Shown here: positions 28,999 through 37,829 of the stretch, in pieces | Layout of the letters: every line of letters begins with the position of its first letter | How positions within the stretch are numbered: the first letter of the stretch is position 1 | Assembly: GCF_049331405.1 (NCBI RefSeq) | Contig: NZ_CP186274.1 | Span: forward strand, 5,022,001 to 5,086,000 | Length of the DNA stretch: 64,000 nucleotides | Reading direction: 5' to 3' | Origin: PoT sp049331405 | Lineage (GTDB): Bacteria; Planctomycetota; Planctomycetia; Isosphaerales; Isosphaeraceae | Notes under the pieces: model-generated | Seen by the model: only the letters and a program-made list of their open reading frames with translations | What the model was told of the DNA's origin: nothing | Databases searched by the model: none | Made by a program: the position numbers and the translations under genes

Positions 28999-29994
28999 TC
29001 AGAATGCGTCGGAGCTGAGGACCTCGCCGCCGTTGCGGCTGCCGAGGGCCCGCCAGCTCGCGATATTGACCGAGCTCTTGATGAAGCGCACCGAGCCGTC
29101 GGCCAGGCCGACGTTCACGCCGCCGGAATGCCGGCTGTTGGCGACCGTCATGATGCGCGAGGGGGGGAACATGCAGGAGCGGGTGTTCGGCGGGCCCGAG
29201 TGCCAGTAGCTGGTGGTCGAGTGGTAGCCGTAGATCCAGGGGGCTCCCACGTTGGAATACCCTTGCTTGCTGAGGTCGGAGATCACCGTCGAGCGGCACA
29301 TCTGGAAGGCCTCGTCCGGGGTGGCCGGATAGGTGCCGGGCTGGAAGGTGTCGCTGAGCTCCGTCGCGATCGCCTGACTGAAGTCGCCGACGAGGTGCTC
29401 GCTGAACGCGGCGGTGTTGCTCGTGCCGTCGAGGATGTCGGCGATCCGGATCGCCTGGCTGCTGAAGAAGAGGCCGTTGGGCGCGGGCAAGGCGGTGTTG
29501 ACCTTGTTCACGTCGTCATTGCCGTACCACATGGCGACGCTCGTCCCCTCGTTGGCCCGATAGTTGATCACGCCCCACCCGAACCCGGGGAGGACCTGGC
29601 CGACGGGCGGCTGGGCCCCCGTGTCAGACGGGCAGAGGAAGCTATTCACGGTGGTCGCCGCGCCCGTCACGTTCGAGACGTCGTAGCTGCTCAGGTTGAA
29701 GTTCAGCGCGTTGAAGATGTTCGACTGCTCCATGTACGCCAGGATCCGGGCCTGCTGCGAGAACGGGCGATACGTGCCTGATTGCAGGGTCCGCCCCAGC
29801 GGGAGCGTGCCGTTTACGTCGTGATAGTTGTGCATCGCCAACCCGATCTGCTTGAGGTTGTTGACGCACTGCGAGCGCCTGGCGGCCTCGCGGGCGGCCT
29901 GGACGGCGGGCAAGAGCAAGGCAATCAAAACCGCGATGATGGCGATCACCACCAGCAGCTCGATCAGGGTGAAACCTCGACGTCGGCTCTGCAT
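28999..29994 (-). CDS. DUF1559 pseudopilin-like protein
   Basis: 331 residues from the ATG at 29994, after GAGGTTGAG. The N-terminus is a type IV pilin/type II secretion prepilin signal: RRRGFTLIELLVVIAIIAVL, cleaved after Gly by prepilin peptidase and N-methylated on Phe, followed by LLPAVQAAREAARRSQC and a DUF1559 domain (NNLKQIGLAMHNYHDVNGTL; C-terminal VGLADGSVRFIKSSV). This family is expanded to hundreds of copies in planctomycetes and probably forms surface pseudopili or matrix proteins. Its individual role is unknown. Confidence 0.93.
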   Translation of the reverse strand: MQSRRRGFTLIELLVVIAIIAVLIALLLPAVQAAREAARRSQCVNNLKQIGLAMHNYHDVNGTLPLGRTLQSGTYRPFSQQARILAYMEQSNIFNALNFNLSSYDVSNVTGAATTVNSFLCPSDTGAQPPVGQVLPGFGWGVINYRANEGTSVAMWYGNDDVNKVNTALPAPNGLFFSSQAIRIADILDGTSNTAAFSEHLVGDFSQAIATELSDTFQPGTYPATPDEAFQMCRSTVISDLSKQGYSNVGAPWIYGYHSTTSYWHSGPPNTRSCMFPPSRIMTVANSRHSGGVNVGLADGSVRFIKSSVNIASWRALGSRNGGEVLSSDAF

Positions 29995-30511
29995 GATCTC
30001 AACCTCGAAATACGATTCCGAATGAACCAATAACATGATCACGTTTTCAATATTTCGTTTACATATCGAGATCGTCGGCCCTGGCGTTGCCTCCGGGGCG
30101 AGTCATGCCCCGGACCTTCGGGTCGCGATCTCTCTCGACGATGCCGGCCGAGCATCATGGCCGCGGGCAAGGTCGTTGCATTTGGATTCAGCCGCCGTCC
30201 CGAACCGACAAGGACCATCCGCCGCGAGTCTGCGGGCGAGGACCTGACATGGTCCTCGGGCTCCGAGGCATTCTTAAAATGGAACGCCGATAGACGCCGC
30301 AGGCGAGTGGCCCAGGGCTTGCGCGACAGGTTTGGCCTGGTCGACTTACGCGAGGACTGGAAGATGAGGCCGTAGAATCATCCCGCAGCCTGGCCAGACT
30401 TCGCCCCGAGAGACTCGGGATTGAGAGACCGCGAGGACTCGCGATCTCTTCCCAAACACCAGGGCTCAAACCAGTTAAAGCGCAGCACCCCGAACAGGGG
30501 ACGGGCGTGCG
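29995..30511. other. Intergenic, probable promoter region of the DUF1559 gene
   Basis: About 500 bases. The part next to the DUF1559 start (30030-30070) is A+T-rich and is where a minus-strand promoter would sit. I see no conserved site or gene in the rest. Confidence 0.35.
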
Positions 30512-30940
30512 TCAGGCCGCGCGGGGCGGGCGATCGAGCCGGACTCCGACATGCGTCGGCTGAGCGACGTCATCGCTGGCGAGCAGGCGTCGGGTCGAGA
30601 GGGAGGGAGGGGACGGAGGCGAGGCGAGACAGCCCCATTGATCCATCCGGGGGAAGACCGACACCGGGGCCGGCGTCGGGGCAGGAGCGAGCGGGGCCTG
30701 GGAGCAGGACGGCCCCGAACAAGGCCGCTTGAATGGGAGGCGGGGCTGGCCCGACTCCTGGTCAAGGAGTTTCAGTTCTCCGAGCCCGGCCACCGCGTCG
30801 ATCGCTCGATGCCCGCCCATCCCAACATCCCGCCCGCAGCCCGCCCGCGCCGAGGTCGGCGCGACGAGATACGCTACCGCGAGTGCTAACAGCACCCAGG
30901 GCGTGCGCCGCGTGCAAGAATGTCGGGCCAACATGAGCAT
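30512..30940 (-). CDS. Small secreted Cys/Pro-rich protein
   Basis: 142 residues (or 140 from a second ATG at 30934). A signal peptide (PWVLLALAVAYLVAPTSARA) ends just before a mature N-terminus with Cys. The mature part contains a short Cys pair in KRPCSGPSCSQAPL followed by a Pro/Ala-rich stretch (PLAPAPTPAPVSVFPRMDQW). I do not recognise a named family, but small exported proteins with a C-x-G-P-x-C-S motif plus a Pro-rich tail are familiar from planctomycete genomes. No strong ribosome site precedes the start. It is probably periplasmic or cell-surface. Confidence 0.6.
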   Translation of the reverse strand: MLMLARHSCTRRTPWVLLALAVAYLVAPTSARAGCGRDVGMGGHRAIDAVAGLGELKLLDQESGQPRLPFKRPCSGPSCSQAPLAPAPTPAPVSVFPRMDQWGCLASPPSPPSLSTRRLLASDDVAQPTHVGVRLDRPPRAA

Positions 30941-31230
30941 GGTGGTTCCAGACCCGATTCAAGCCGTGTCTTGAGAGAGTGCTTCGAAGATGGAGAAGGT
31001 GAACGCTACCAAAATAGCCTCGGGAATTCGTTGATTCAAGAGGCCATGTCAAAAAATGACGAGGAGAAACTCTGACCGGCACGCCTCCTTTCAAGCATGC
31101 AAGCTCCCGACACTACATCAATACAATTCTAAAAATTGAGGTGTTCATAATTTACATTAGTTCGATCGTTTAAATCTCATCGATTTCAGTATCGAAGCAC
31201 TAACCGTCCGATCTGCATCAACCCGCGATG

Positions 31231-31470
31231 TCACTCTTGATGATAAGAGACCGCGAGGATTGCCGGCGTGTTGATGCCTTGCGAGTGCGCGGAACTCGCC
31301 CCTATCATCCCCGCGCGACGGGCCGCGGAGACGGCGGCGAAGTTCGCGCCGACCGCCTCGCTCGCGGAGAGGGGCATGGACGACGTCAGGATGCGGGGCT
31401 CCAGCTCCTCCAGCTCCGTTTCCAGGGAGAAGGGACGGCACTGGCGACGGGCGAAGTTCATCGGTGTCAT
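31231..31470 (-). CDS. Small hypothetical protein with an LE-x-R-type N-terminal motif
   Basis: 79 residues, family not recognised. The N-terminus FSLETELEELEPRILTSS resembles the LExRxLLS-type motif at the start of many large planctomycete surface proteins, which is why I list it. The rest is Ala/Ser-rich, with no domain and no following repeats, so it may be a remnant of a longer surface protein or a small Ala-rich peptide. It has no good ribosome site. Confidence 0.35.
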   Translation of the reverse strand: MTPMNFARRQCRPFSLETELEELEPRILTSSMPLSASEAVGANFAAVSAARRAGMIGASSAHSQGINTPAILAVSYHQE

Positions 31471-31846
31471 TCAAGTTGCCCCGATCAAGAGAGGTGTTCA
31501 TCTCGTGAAGCGATCGCCATCGTCCCCTGGCGCAGGGCGTCCCGACGCCCCAATCGGGCGGACGGTGTGGCTGTCGACCTGCCGCGGATCGCAGGGGCAT
31601 TCGAGCGACGTGTCGGCCTGCGAGCTCCGATCGGCGACACGTTCAATAACGGCGAGGGTTCGGAGCCGAGACCGCCTCGGCCCCGGATTGACAACCTTTG
31701 ACGAAGACGGCGTTGCGTCGCATTTCTTGAACGGGCGAGGTCCGTCGCATCCCGATTCTGGTATTTTCGAGATTTGCGTGCGCCGGCGGCTCCACGGCTC
31801 CCCTCAGTAGGGTTGGAACCGAAACCTTTGGGCAGGAGTGGGGACT
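31471..31846. other. Intergenic upstream of the sigma-factor array
   Basis: 376 bases between the small minus-strand gene and the first ECF fusion gene. A GGAACC sequence at 31815-31820 resembles an ECF -35 element but lies only about 30 bases from the start codon. No other site recognised. Confidence 0.35.
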
Positions 31847-34723
31847 ATGGGAACGGCGCAACTCGGGGTCGCCATCGGGGACATCCACCGGCTCTTCGAC
31901 GAGGGGACCAGCGTCGGCTCGTCCGACGCCACGCTCCTGGAGCGATTCGCGGACGGCGGCGACGAGCGGGCCTTCGCGATCCTCGTCGAGCGTCACGGCC
32001 CGATGGTCCTGGGGACCTGCCGGGCCGTCCTCAAGGACGCCCACCTCGCGGAAGACGCCTTCCAGGCGGCCTTCCTCGTCCTGGTCAAGAAGGCCCGCTC
32101 GATCCGGGGTCACGACGCCCTCGGAGGCTGGCTCCATAGGGTTGCCTACCGGATCGCCCTCCAGGCCCACGGAGACCTCGGCCGCAGGCGGATCCGCGAA
32201 CAGGAGGCCGGGGCACTCGCCGCGTCCCGGCGCCCGGCGGGAGTCTTCGACGACGAGGCCGGGACGATCCTGCATGCCGAGCTCGAGAACCTGCCCGAGA
32301 AGCATCGCCTGCCGCTCATCCTCTGCGACCTCCAGGGCCTGACCCGACAGCAGGCGGCCTTGCAACTGGGTTGGACCGAGTGGGTCGTGCGTCATCGGCT
32401 CGAGCGGGGTCGGGAGTTGCTCCGGCATCGCCTGACTCGTCGCGGGTTCGCGCTGACGGTCCCGGCGATCGCCGCCAACCTCTCGCGGTCGGCGCACGCG
32501 GCGATCCCGAACGCCTGGGCCGCGGCCACGGTCCGGCTGGCCGTCGCCACGCTCGGAGGCTCGGCCCTGCCGGCCTCGACCGCCGCCCTGACGAGCGGGC
32601 TCCTCGCCCCCCTGCCCTGGATCCGGGGGAAGCTCGCGATCGCCTTGGCGATCTCGCTCGCCGGCGCCGCGATCGGATGGGCGGGCGTCGGCGGTCCCAT
32701 CGAGGATGCGAAAGGCCCCCGCCCCAAAGCGGCCTCGGCGCTCGCGCTGCGCGAGGTGTCGACCCCGGCTCGCGAAGACCAGGCCGAGGCGAGGGACGAC
32801 CTCGTGATCCGAGGAACCGTCGTCGGCCCCGACGGCAAGCCGGTCTCGGGAGCCGTCGTCCGATACGACCACCGGCCGACGGACGATCCCAAATTGACCA
32901 GGGCCCGGGCGAAAACCACCGCCGACGGCCGTTTCACCCTGAACGCCCCCGGCGCGAAGGCCAACGAGGCCTGGGGCAAGCGGCCCGTGGTGGCCTCGGC
33001 CCCAGGCTTCGGCTTCGCGACGGGGAAGCCGACCGGCGACGCCGACCTCCGGTTGCAGCTCTCGCCCGACGACGCCCCCATCGAGGGCCGGATCCTCGAC
33101 CTCCAGAACCGGCCCGTCGCGAATGCGAAGGTCCATCTCAAGCGGGTATACCTCCCACGGGGCGGGACGCTCGACACCTATCTGGCGGCGTGGAAGGTCG
33201 GCGGCGACATCTGGAAGGAAGTCGAGGAGACGCTCTTCGACGCCGACATGGCCGAGTTGCCCGGGACCGTCACGACGGATGGCGAGGGGCGGTTCCGCTA
33301 TCGAGGCCTCGGTCGGGAGCGGGTCGTCGAGTTCGACGTCAGCGGCCCAGGTATCGAGCAGACCGAGGTCGAGGTCCTGACCCGTCCCGGCCTCGACGCC
33401 AGGGCGCTCAACGCCGACGCGACCGAGACCCGGGCGAACGAAGGACGTCCCAACCTCTCGGGGATCCAGGTGCAGGGAGCCACGTTCTCGCTGCTCGTCG
33501 CCCCCGGCCGCTCGCTCTCGGGCACCGTGCGCGATCGCGATGGCAATCCCGTCGCCGGCGCCACGGTACGGGCTTCGGGCGATAGCGAAGGGCACTACCA
33601 GGACATCTCAACCACGACCGACGCCCAGGGTCGTTATTCGCTCGATGGCCTGGCCGTCGGGGTCCGGATCCGTGGAGATGCATTCGTGCCGCAGAAGTCA
33701 CCCTTCGTCCCCGTCAGCCGCTCGATCGGCCCGGAGAACGGGAACGCCCAGGCAACGCTCGACTTCACCCTCGAACGGGGCGTGACCGTCCGCGGCAAGG
33801 TCGTGGATCATGCCACGGGGAAGCCCGTCAGCGGGAATGACGTCCTGCTCATTTACCGGCCTCGACCGGGAAATACTTTCTATGAGAACACCCCGTCCGG
33901 CGACTGGATGAATCACGTCATGGCCGGCAATCCCGTGAATCGCGACGGCACGTTCGAGTTGGTCGTCGGACCCGGCCCCGGCGCCATGCTCATCCAACTC
34001 CAGGGGACCCTCCGCGACCGCTACCTCGACTGGCGGCAGAGCCCCTCGAAGGCCAACGAAAGCGGCAAGAAACAGGTCGGGGCCATCTCGATGGCCTATT
34101 TCCACTCGTACACCAGGATCGATCCGAAACTCGATGATCCGGGCCCCCCTTGCGAAATCCGGCTCGAGCCGTCGATCCGGCGACCGGTCAGGCTCATCGA
34201 CCCTGAAGGCCACCCCCTCGCCGGCGCCAGGGTCTCGGGCCTGACCAACAGCATGGATGAAGCTCGCGAGTTGGCATCGAGCGACTTCGAGGCCGAAGGG
34301 CTCGACCCGAACGCGGGGCGATGCCTCCTGGCCAGCCACCCCGACCGCAGCCTCGCCGGGTTCCTGAGCCTCAAGGGAAACGCGGAAGGCCCCGGAACCC
34401 TCAAGCTGGAACCCTGGGCGACCGTCTGCGGACGGCTCGTCGACGCGCAGGGTGAGCCGATGAGCGGCGTGCGGCTCGGTTCCTACTACACCGACGGCCA
34501 GGGGTCGGATATGAGCCGGAGCGAGGGACTCCTGAAGCCGAAGCCGCAATCCGACGCCGATGGCCGATTCCGCCTCCCCGGCCTGGTTCCCGGCTTGCAA
34601 GCCACGCTGACCTTCGCGAAAAAAGAGCGGATCTTCGAAGGCCAGAAGACGGCCGCAGACCTGACCCTCAAGCCGGGCGAGACACGCGACCTCGGCGACA
34701 TCGTCATCAAACCCTATCCCTGA
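31847..34723 (+). CDS. Membrane-tethered ECF sigma factor with carboxypeptidase-regulatory-like repeats (copy 1)
   Basis: 958 residues from the ATG at 31847 (AGGAG 8 nt upstream; a GTG three codons earlier would overlap it). Sigma region 2 is at about 42-108 (RAFAILVERHGPMVLGTCRA, AEDAFQAAFLVLV, GGWLHRVAYRIAL), and region 4 at about 140-197 (LPEKHRLPLILCDLQGLTRQ, VRHRLERGRELLRHRL). One membrane helix (about 262-280) is followed by about 650 residues with some six carboxypeptidase-regulatory-like beta-sandwich repeats: IRGTVVGPDGKPVSGAVV, IEGRILDLQNRPVANAKV, LSGTVRDRDGNPVAGATV, VRGKVVDHATGKPVSG, DPEGHPLAGARVSG and CGRLVDAQGEPMSGVRL. The sigma part should be cytoplasmic and the repeats extracytoplasmic. 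No anti-sigma gene is adjacent. It is the first of three tandem paralogues. Confidence 0.88.
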   Translation: MGTAQLGVAIGDIHRLFDEGTSVGSSDATLLERFADGGDERAFAILVERHGPMVLGTCRAVLKDAHLAEDAFQAAFLVLVKKARSIRGHDALGGWLHRVAYRIALQAHGDLGRRRIREQEAGALAASRRPAGVFDDEAGTILHAELENLPEKHRLPLILCDLQGLTRQQAALQLGWTEWVVRHRLERGRELLRHRLTRRGFALTVPAIAANLSRSAHAAIPNAWAAATVRLAVATLGGSALPASTAALTSGLLAPLPWIRGKLAIALAISLAGAAIGWAGVGGPIEDAKGPRPKAASALALREVSTPAREDQAEARDDLVIRGTVVGPDGKPVSGAVVRYDHRPTDDPKLTRARAKTTADGRFTLNAPGAKANEAWGKRPVVASAPGFGFATGKPTGDADLRLQLSPDDAPIEGRILDLQNRPVANAKVHLKRVYLPRGGTLDTYLAAWKVGGDIWKEVEETLFDADMAELPGTVTTDGEGRFRYRGLGRERVVEFDVSGPGIEQTEVEVLTRPGLDARALNADATETRANEGRPNLSGIQVQGATFSLLVAPGRSLSGTVRDRDGNPVAGATVRASGDSEGHYQDISTTTDAQGRYSLDGLAVGVRIRGDAFVPQKSPFVPVSRSIGPENGNAQATLDFTLERGVTVRGKVVDHATGKPVSGNDVLLIYRPRPGNTFYENTPSGDWMNHVMAGNPVNRDGTFELVVGPGPGAMLIQLQGTLRDRYLDWRQSPSKANESGKKQVGAISMAYFHSYTRIDPKLDDPGPPCEIRLEPSIRRPVRLIDPEGHPLAGARVSGLTNSMDEARELASSDFEAEGLDPNAGRCLLASHPDRSLAGFLSLKGNAEGPGTLKLEPWATVCGRLVDAQGEPMSGVRLGSYYTDGQGSDMSRSEGLLKPKPQSDADGRFRLPGLVPGLQATLTFAKKERIFEGQKTAADLTLKPGETRDLGDIVIKPYP

Positions 34724-34864
34724 GACCCGACCGGGCGGGGCCGGGCTCCTCCCTCGAGTTGCGAGGAAAAATGATCGGGCGAACCTCCTGCATCCCTCTT
34801 TCATGGTCGAGCGGCGAGAGGGCCGTTCGAGCGTCTTCCACGAAGGGATCAGGAGACTAACCCC

Positions 34865-37702
34865 ATGTCCAGCGGGACCATTGGCGCCGCCTTGCGGCAA
34901 ATCCACCGGCTGTTCGACGAGGGGACCGTCGCCGGCCTCCCCGACGCCCAGTTGCTCGACCGCTTCTTGCGGCAACGCGACGGCTCCGCCTTCGAGGTCC
35001 TCGTCGGGCGCCACGGGCCGATGGTCCTGGCCGTCTGCCGGGACGTCCTGATCGACCCGGCCTACGCCGAGGATGCCTTCCAGGCGACGTTCCTCCTGCT
35101 CGCCCAGAAGGCCGGGGGCATCCGGGGCGGCGAGGCCCTCGGCGGCTGGCTCCATCGCGTGGCCAGGCGGGTCGCCTCGCAGGCCAACGCCGACGCCGCC
35201 CGTCGACGGAGCAAGGAACGCGACGCGGTCCTCCTGAGTCTTGAGATTGGTAAGGGCAACGTCGAGGACGAGTCTCGCGTCGTCTTGCACGAGGAGTTGG
35301 ACCGCCTTTCCGAGAAATACCGACACCCCCTGGTCCTCTGCGAACTCCAGGGCCTGACCCACGCCCAGGCCGCCGCACAGCTCTTCTGCGGCGAGGCGAC
35401 CCTGCGCCGGCGACTGGCCGAGGGCCGCAACCTGCTCCGCTCTCGCCTGATCCGACGCGGCCTGGCCCCTGCGCTCGCGACCATCGCCGCAAGCTGGGAA
35501 GTCTCGGCGGGCTCGGCCCCGATCGCATGGATCCGGGCGACGAGCCTCGCCGCCGCGGATCCGGGGCTGCGACGGACGATCGCCTCGGCCCTGACCCGCC
35601 GCGTCGCTCGGGCGATGCTCGCCGCTCAGCTCAAGGTGGCGGCCGCCTTGATGGTCGTCCTCATGGCCGGCGTGGGGATCGCCCAGGCTTACGACAATCC
35701 TCCGCAAGCGGAGCCTGCCCCCGCGATCCAGCCGAAAGCCATCAAGGTCTCGAAGGTCGAGACGGCGGCGGACGCCTCGAAGGTGACACTGCATGGCCGT
35801 GTCCTCGCCCCGGATGGCCGGCCGTTCCCCGGCGCGAAGGTCTACGTTCGCCCGAGGGCCGATGAGCTCAAGCCGATCCCGACGACCGCTCTCGTGCGGG
35901 CGACCAGCGATGCCGACGGCCGATTCCGGTTCGAGGTCGAACGGGGTGAACTACTCCCGGATCTGGACTCGGATCAAGCCTGCATCGCGGCCATGGCCGA
36001 TGGGTATGGCCCGGGGTGGATCAACCTCGATCCCAATAAACTCGAAGCAGAACAGACAATCCGGCTCGCGATCGATGATATCCCGGTCGTCGGGCGGGTC
36101 ATCGACCTCGAAGGCCGGGGCGTGCCCGATGTGCGGGTCTCGGTCGGGGACCTCGTCAATGTGCCGGATGGTGACTCGGCCGCCTGGATCCAGAGGCTCA
36201 AACGCAACGACGGCAAACCCAACGGCGACATCTGGGGCAGGATCAGGAACCGCCTCTTCCTCGGGATGCACGGCCCCTTGCCCACGACTCGAACCGATGC
36301 CTCCGGCCGCTTCCGCCTCACCGGCCTCGGCCGCGACCGCATCGGCTTCCTGATGATCGAAGGGGATACGATCACCCGACATTTCGGCTCAGTCATCACG
36401 ACGGACCTGAAAGGCGACCTCCCCGTCCCAATGCCGGGTAAGGACGAGGGCAAGCTCCAGGGGCCCAGCATGGAACTCCTGGCCACGCCGGGACGAACCA
36501 TCAAAGGCACGGTGACGGATCGCGAAACAAAGAAGCCCATTCCCGGCGTTCGGGTCAGCGCGTGGATGCTCTGCGAGGCGATCACCGACGCCCAAGGTCA
36601 TTATCAACTCACGGGCCTGCCCAAGCAAAAAAGCCTGGAGGTCATCGCCAGGGCCGACGGCATGCCCTACCATCGGACGATGAAGTCGGCCCTGGATCAG
36701 CCGGGCCTGACCCCGATCACGGTCGACTTCGAGCTATTCAAGGGGGTCGTGGTCGAAGGGCGGATCCTCGAGAAGGGCACGGGCCAGCCCGTGGCCGGGG
36801 CCCACGTCGAGTATCTCCCCTTCCGCGATAATCCCCACCTCGCCGAGAACCCCGGCTACCCGGGCCTGAACAACAACGTGAGCGACGACCTCCAGGCGAT
36901 CAGCGACGAGGCCGGGCGATTCCGCGTCGTCGCCCTGCCCGGCGAGGGGCTCATCGCGGTGCAGACCCGGACCCCCTGGCATCTCACCGCCAAGCCCCTC
37001 TCGCCCGAGGATGCCGCCAGGACCCTGCACGCGGCCAACTTCCCCTACCAGATGCACAACTATCAGGGCCTCGTCGTCTTCAAGACGTCATCCGACACGA
37101 CGAAGCCGACGAAGTGCGACGTCCTCCTCGTGCCCGGCCGGAAGCAGACGCTCCAGGTCGTCGATCCCGCTGGCAAGGCCGTCGCCGGCAGCCGGCTCGT
37201 CGGCTTCGAAGTCGCGAACCTCGGCCCATCCCCGGAGACGAGGACCGAATTCACGCTCGCCCTTCGCGACCCCGGCTTCAGTGAGCAGTTCGCGGTCGTC
37301 CATGCGGATCGACACCTGGCCAAGGTCATCACGCTCAAGGGGGACGAGGCGAGCCCCTTGCAGGTCAAGCTCGAGCCGACCGGCTCGGTCGTCGGCCGGC
37401 TCGTCGACGAGGATGGCAAGCCGCGCGGGGGCGTCGAGTTGCTCACGTACTACTCTTTGAATCGGAAAACAGGCCGAGGGTCCATCAACTACGAACAAAC
37501 CGGAGGCCGCATCGAAACCGACTCCGATGGTCGGTTCCGACTCGACAACGTCATCGCCGACGTCGACTATCAGGTGAACGTCGCCATCAAATCCACGCGG
37601 CGAGACACCTCCGGCTACCTTTCCAAGATCGGGTGGAGGATCAAGCCGGGAGAGACTGTCGACTGGGGAGATGTCCGCGAGACTCGCCCCCCCCAGAACT
37701 GA
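34865..37702 (+). CDS. Membrane-tethered ECF sigma factor with carboxypeptidase-regulatory-like repeats (copy 2)
   Basis: 945 residues, paralogous to its neighbours. Region 2 at about 42-108 (SAFEVLVGRHGPMVLAVCRD, AEDAFQATFLLLAQ, GGWLHRVARRVAS); region 4 at about 140-196 (LSEKYRHPLVLCELQGLT, LRRRLAEGRNLLRSRL); membrane helix at about 253-275 (QLKVAAALMVVLMAGVGIAQ). The exported part has repeats such as LHGRVLAPDGRPFPGAKV, VGRVIDLEGRGVPDVRVSV, IKGTVTDRETKKPIPGVRVS, VEGRILEKGTGQPVAGAHV and VGRLVDEDGKPRGGVELL, and ends KPGETVDWGDV. The ATG follows AGGAG and lies 141 bases after copy 1. Region 2 keeps its aromatic and basic residues, so core binding looks intact. Confidence 0.88.
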   Translation: MSSGTIGAALRQIHRLFDEGTVAGLPDAQLLDRFLRQRDGSAFEVLVGRHGPMVLAVCRDVLIDPAYAEDAFQATFLLLAQKAGGIRGGEALGGWLHRVARRVASQANADAARRRSKERDAVLLSLEIGKGNVEDESRVVLHEELDRLSEKYRHPLVLCELQGLTHAQAAAQLFCGEATLRRRLAEGRNLLRSRLIRRGLAPALATIAASWEVSAGSAPIAWIRATSLAAADPGLRRTIASALTRRVARAMLAAQLKVAAALMVVLMAGVGIAQAYDNPPQAEPAPAIQPKAIKVSKVETAADASKVTLHGRVLAPDGRPFPGAKVYVRPRADELKPIPTTALVRATSDADGRFRFEVERGELLPDLDSDQACIAAMADGYGPGWINLDPNKLEAEQTIRLAIDDIPVVGRVIDLEGRGVPDVRVSVGDLVNVPDGDSAAWIQRLKRNDGKPNGDIWGRIRNRLFLGMHGPLPTTRTDASGRFRLTGLGRDRIGFLMIEGDTITRHFGSVITTDLKGDLPVPMPGKDEGKLQGPSMELLATPGRTIKGTVTDRETKKPIPGVRVSAWMLCEAITDAQGHYQLTGLPKQKSLEVIARADGMPYHRTMKSALDQPGLTPITVDFELFKGVVVEGRILEKGTGQPVAGAHVEYLPFRDNPHLAENPGYPGLNNNVSDDLQAISDEAGRFRVVALPGEGLIAVQTRTPWHLTAKPLSPEDAARTLHAANFPYQMHNYQGLVVFKTSSDTTKPTKCDVLLVPGRKQTLQVVDPAGKAVAGSRLVGFEVANLGPSPETRTEFTLALRDPGFSEQFAVVHADRHLAKVITLKGDEASPLQVKLEPTGSVVGRLVDEDGKPRGGVELLTYYSLNRKTGRGSINYEQTGGRIETDSDGRFRLDNVIADVDYQVNVAIKSTRRDTSGYLSKIGWRIKPGETVDWGDVRETRPPQN

Positions 37703-37829
37703 GCCGAGCGACGTGGAAAAGGAGGCCGAAGACGCTTACCCCCCGCACGCAGTCGAAAAGTCATGCCGCGAACCCGCCCCGGGCCATCAGTATGGGTGAC
37801 GACACTCAACGAGGCCTGGAGGCGGTGCC

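Noticed and set aside
31815..31820. GGAACC resembling an ECF -35 element upstream of the sigma array
   Set aside because: Only about 30 bases before the start codon, too close for a normal promoter and leader; a chance match.
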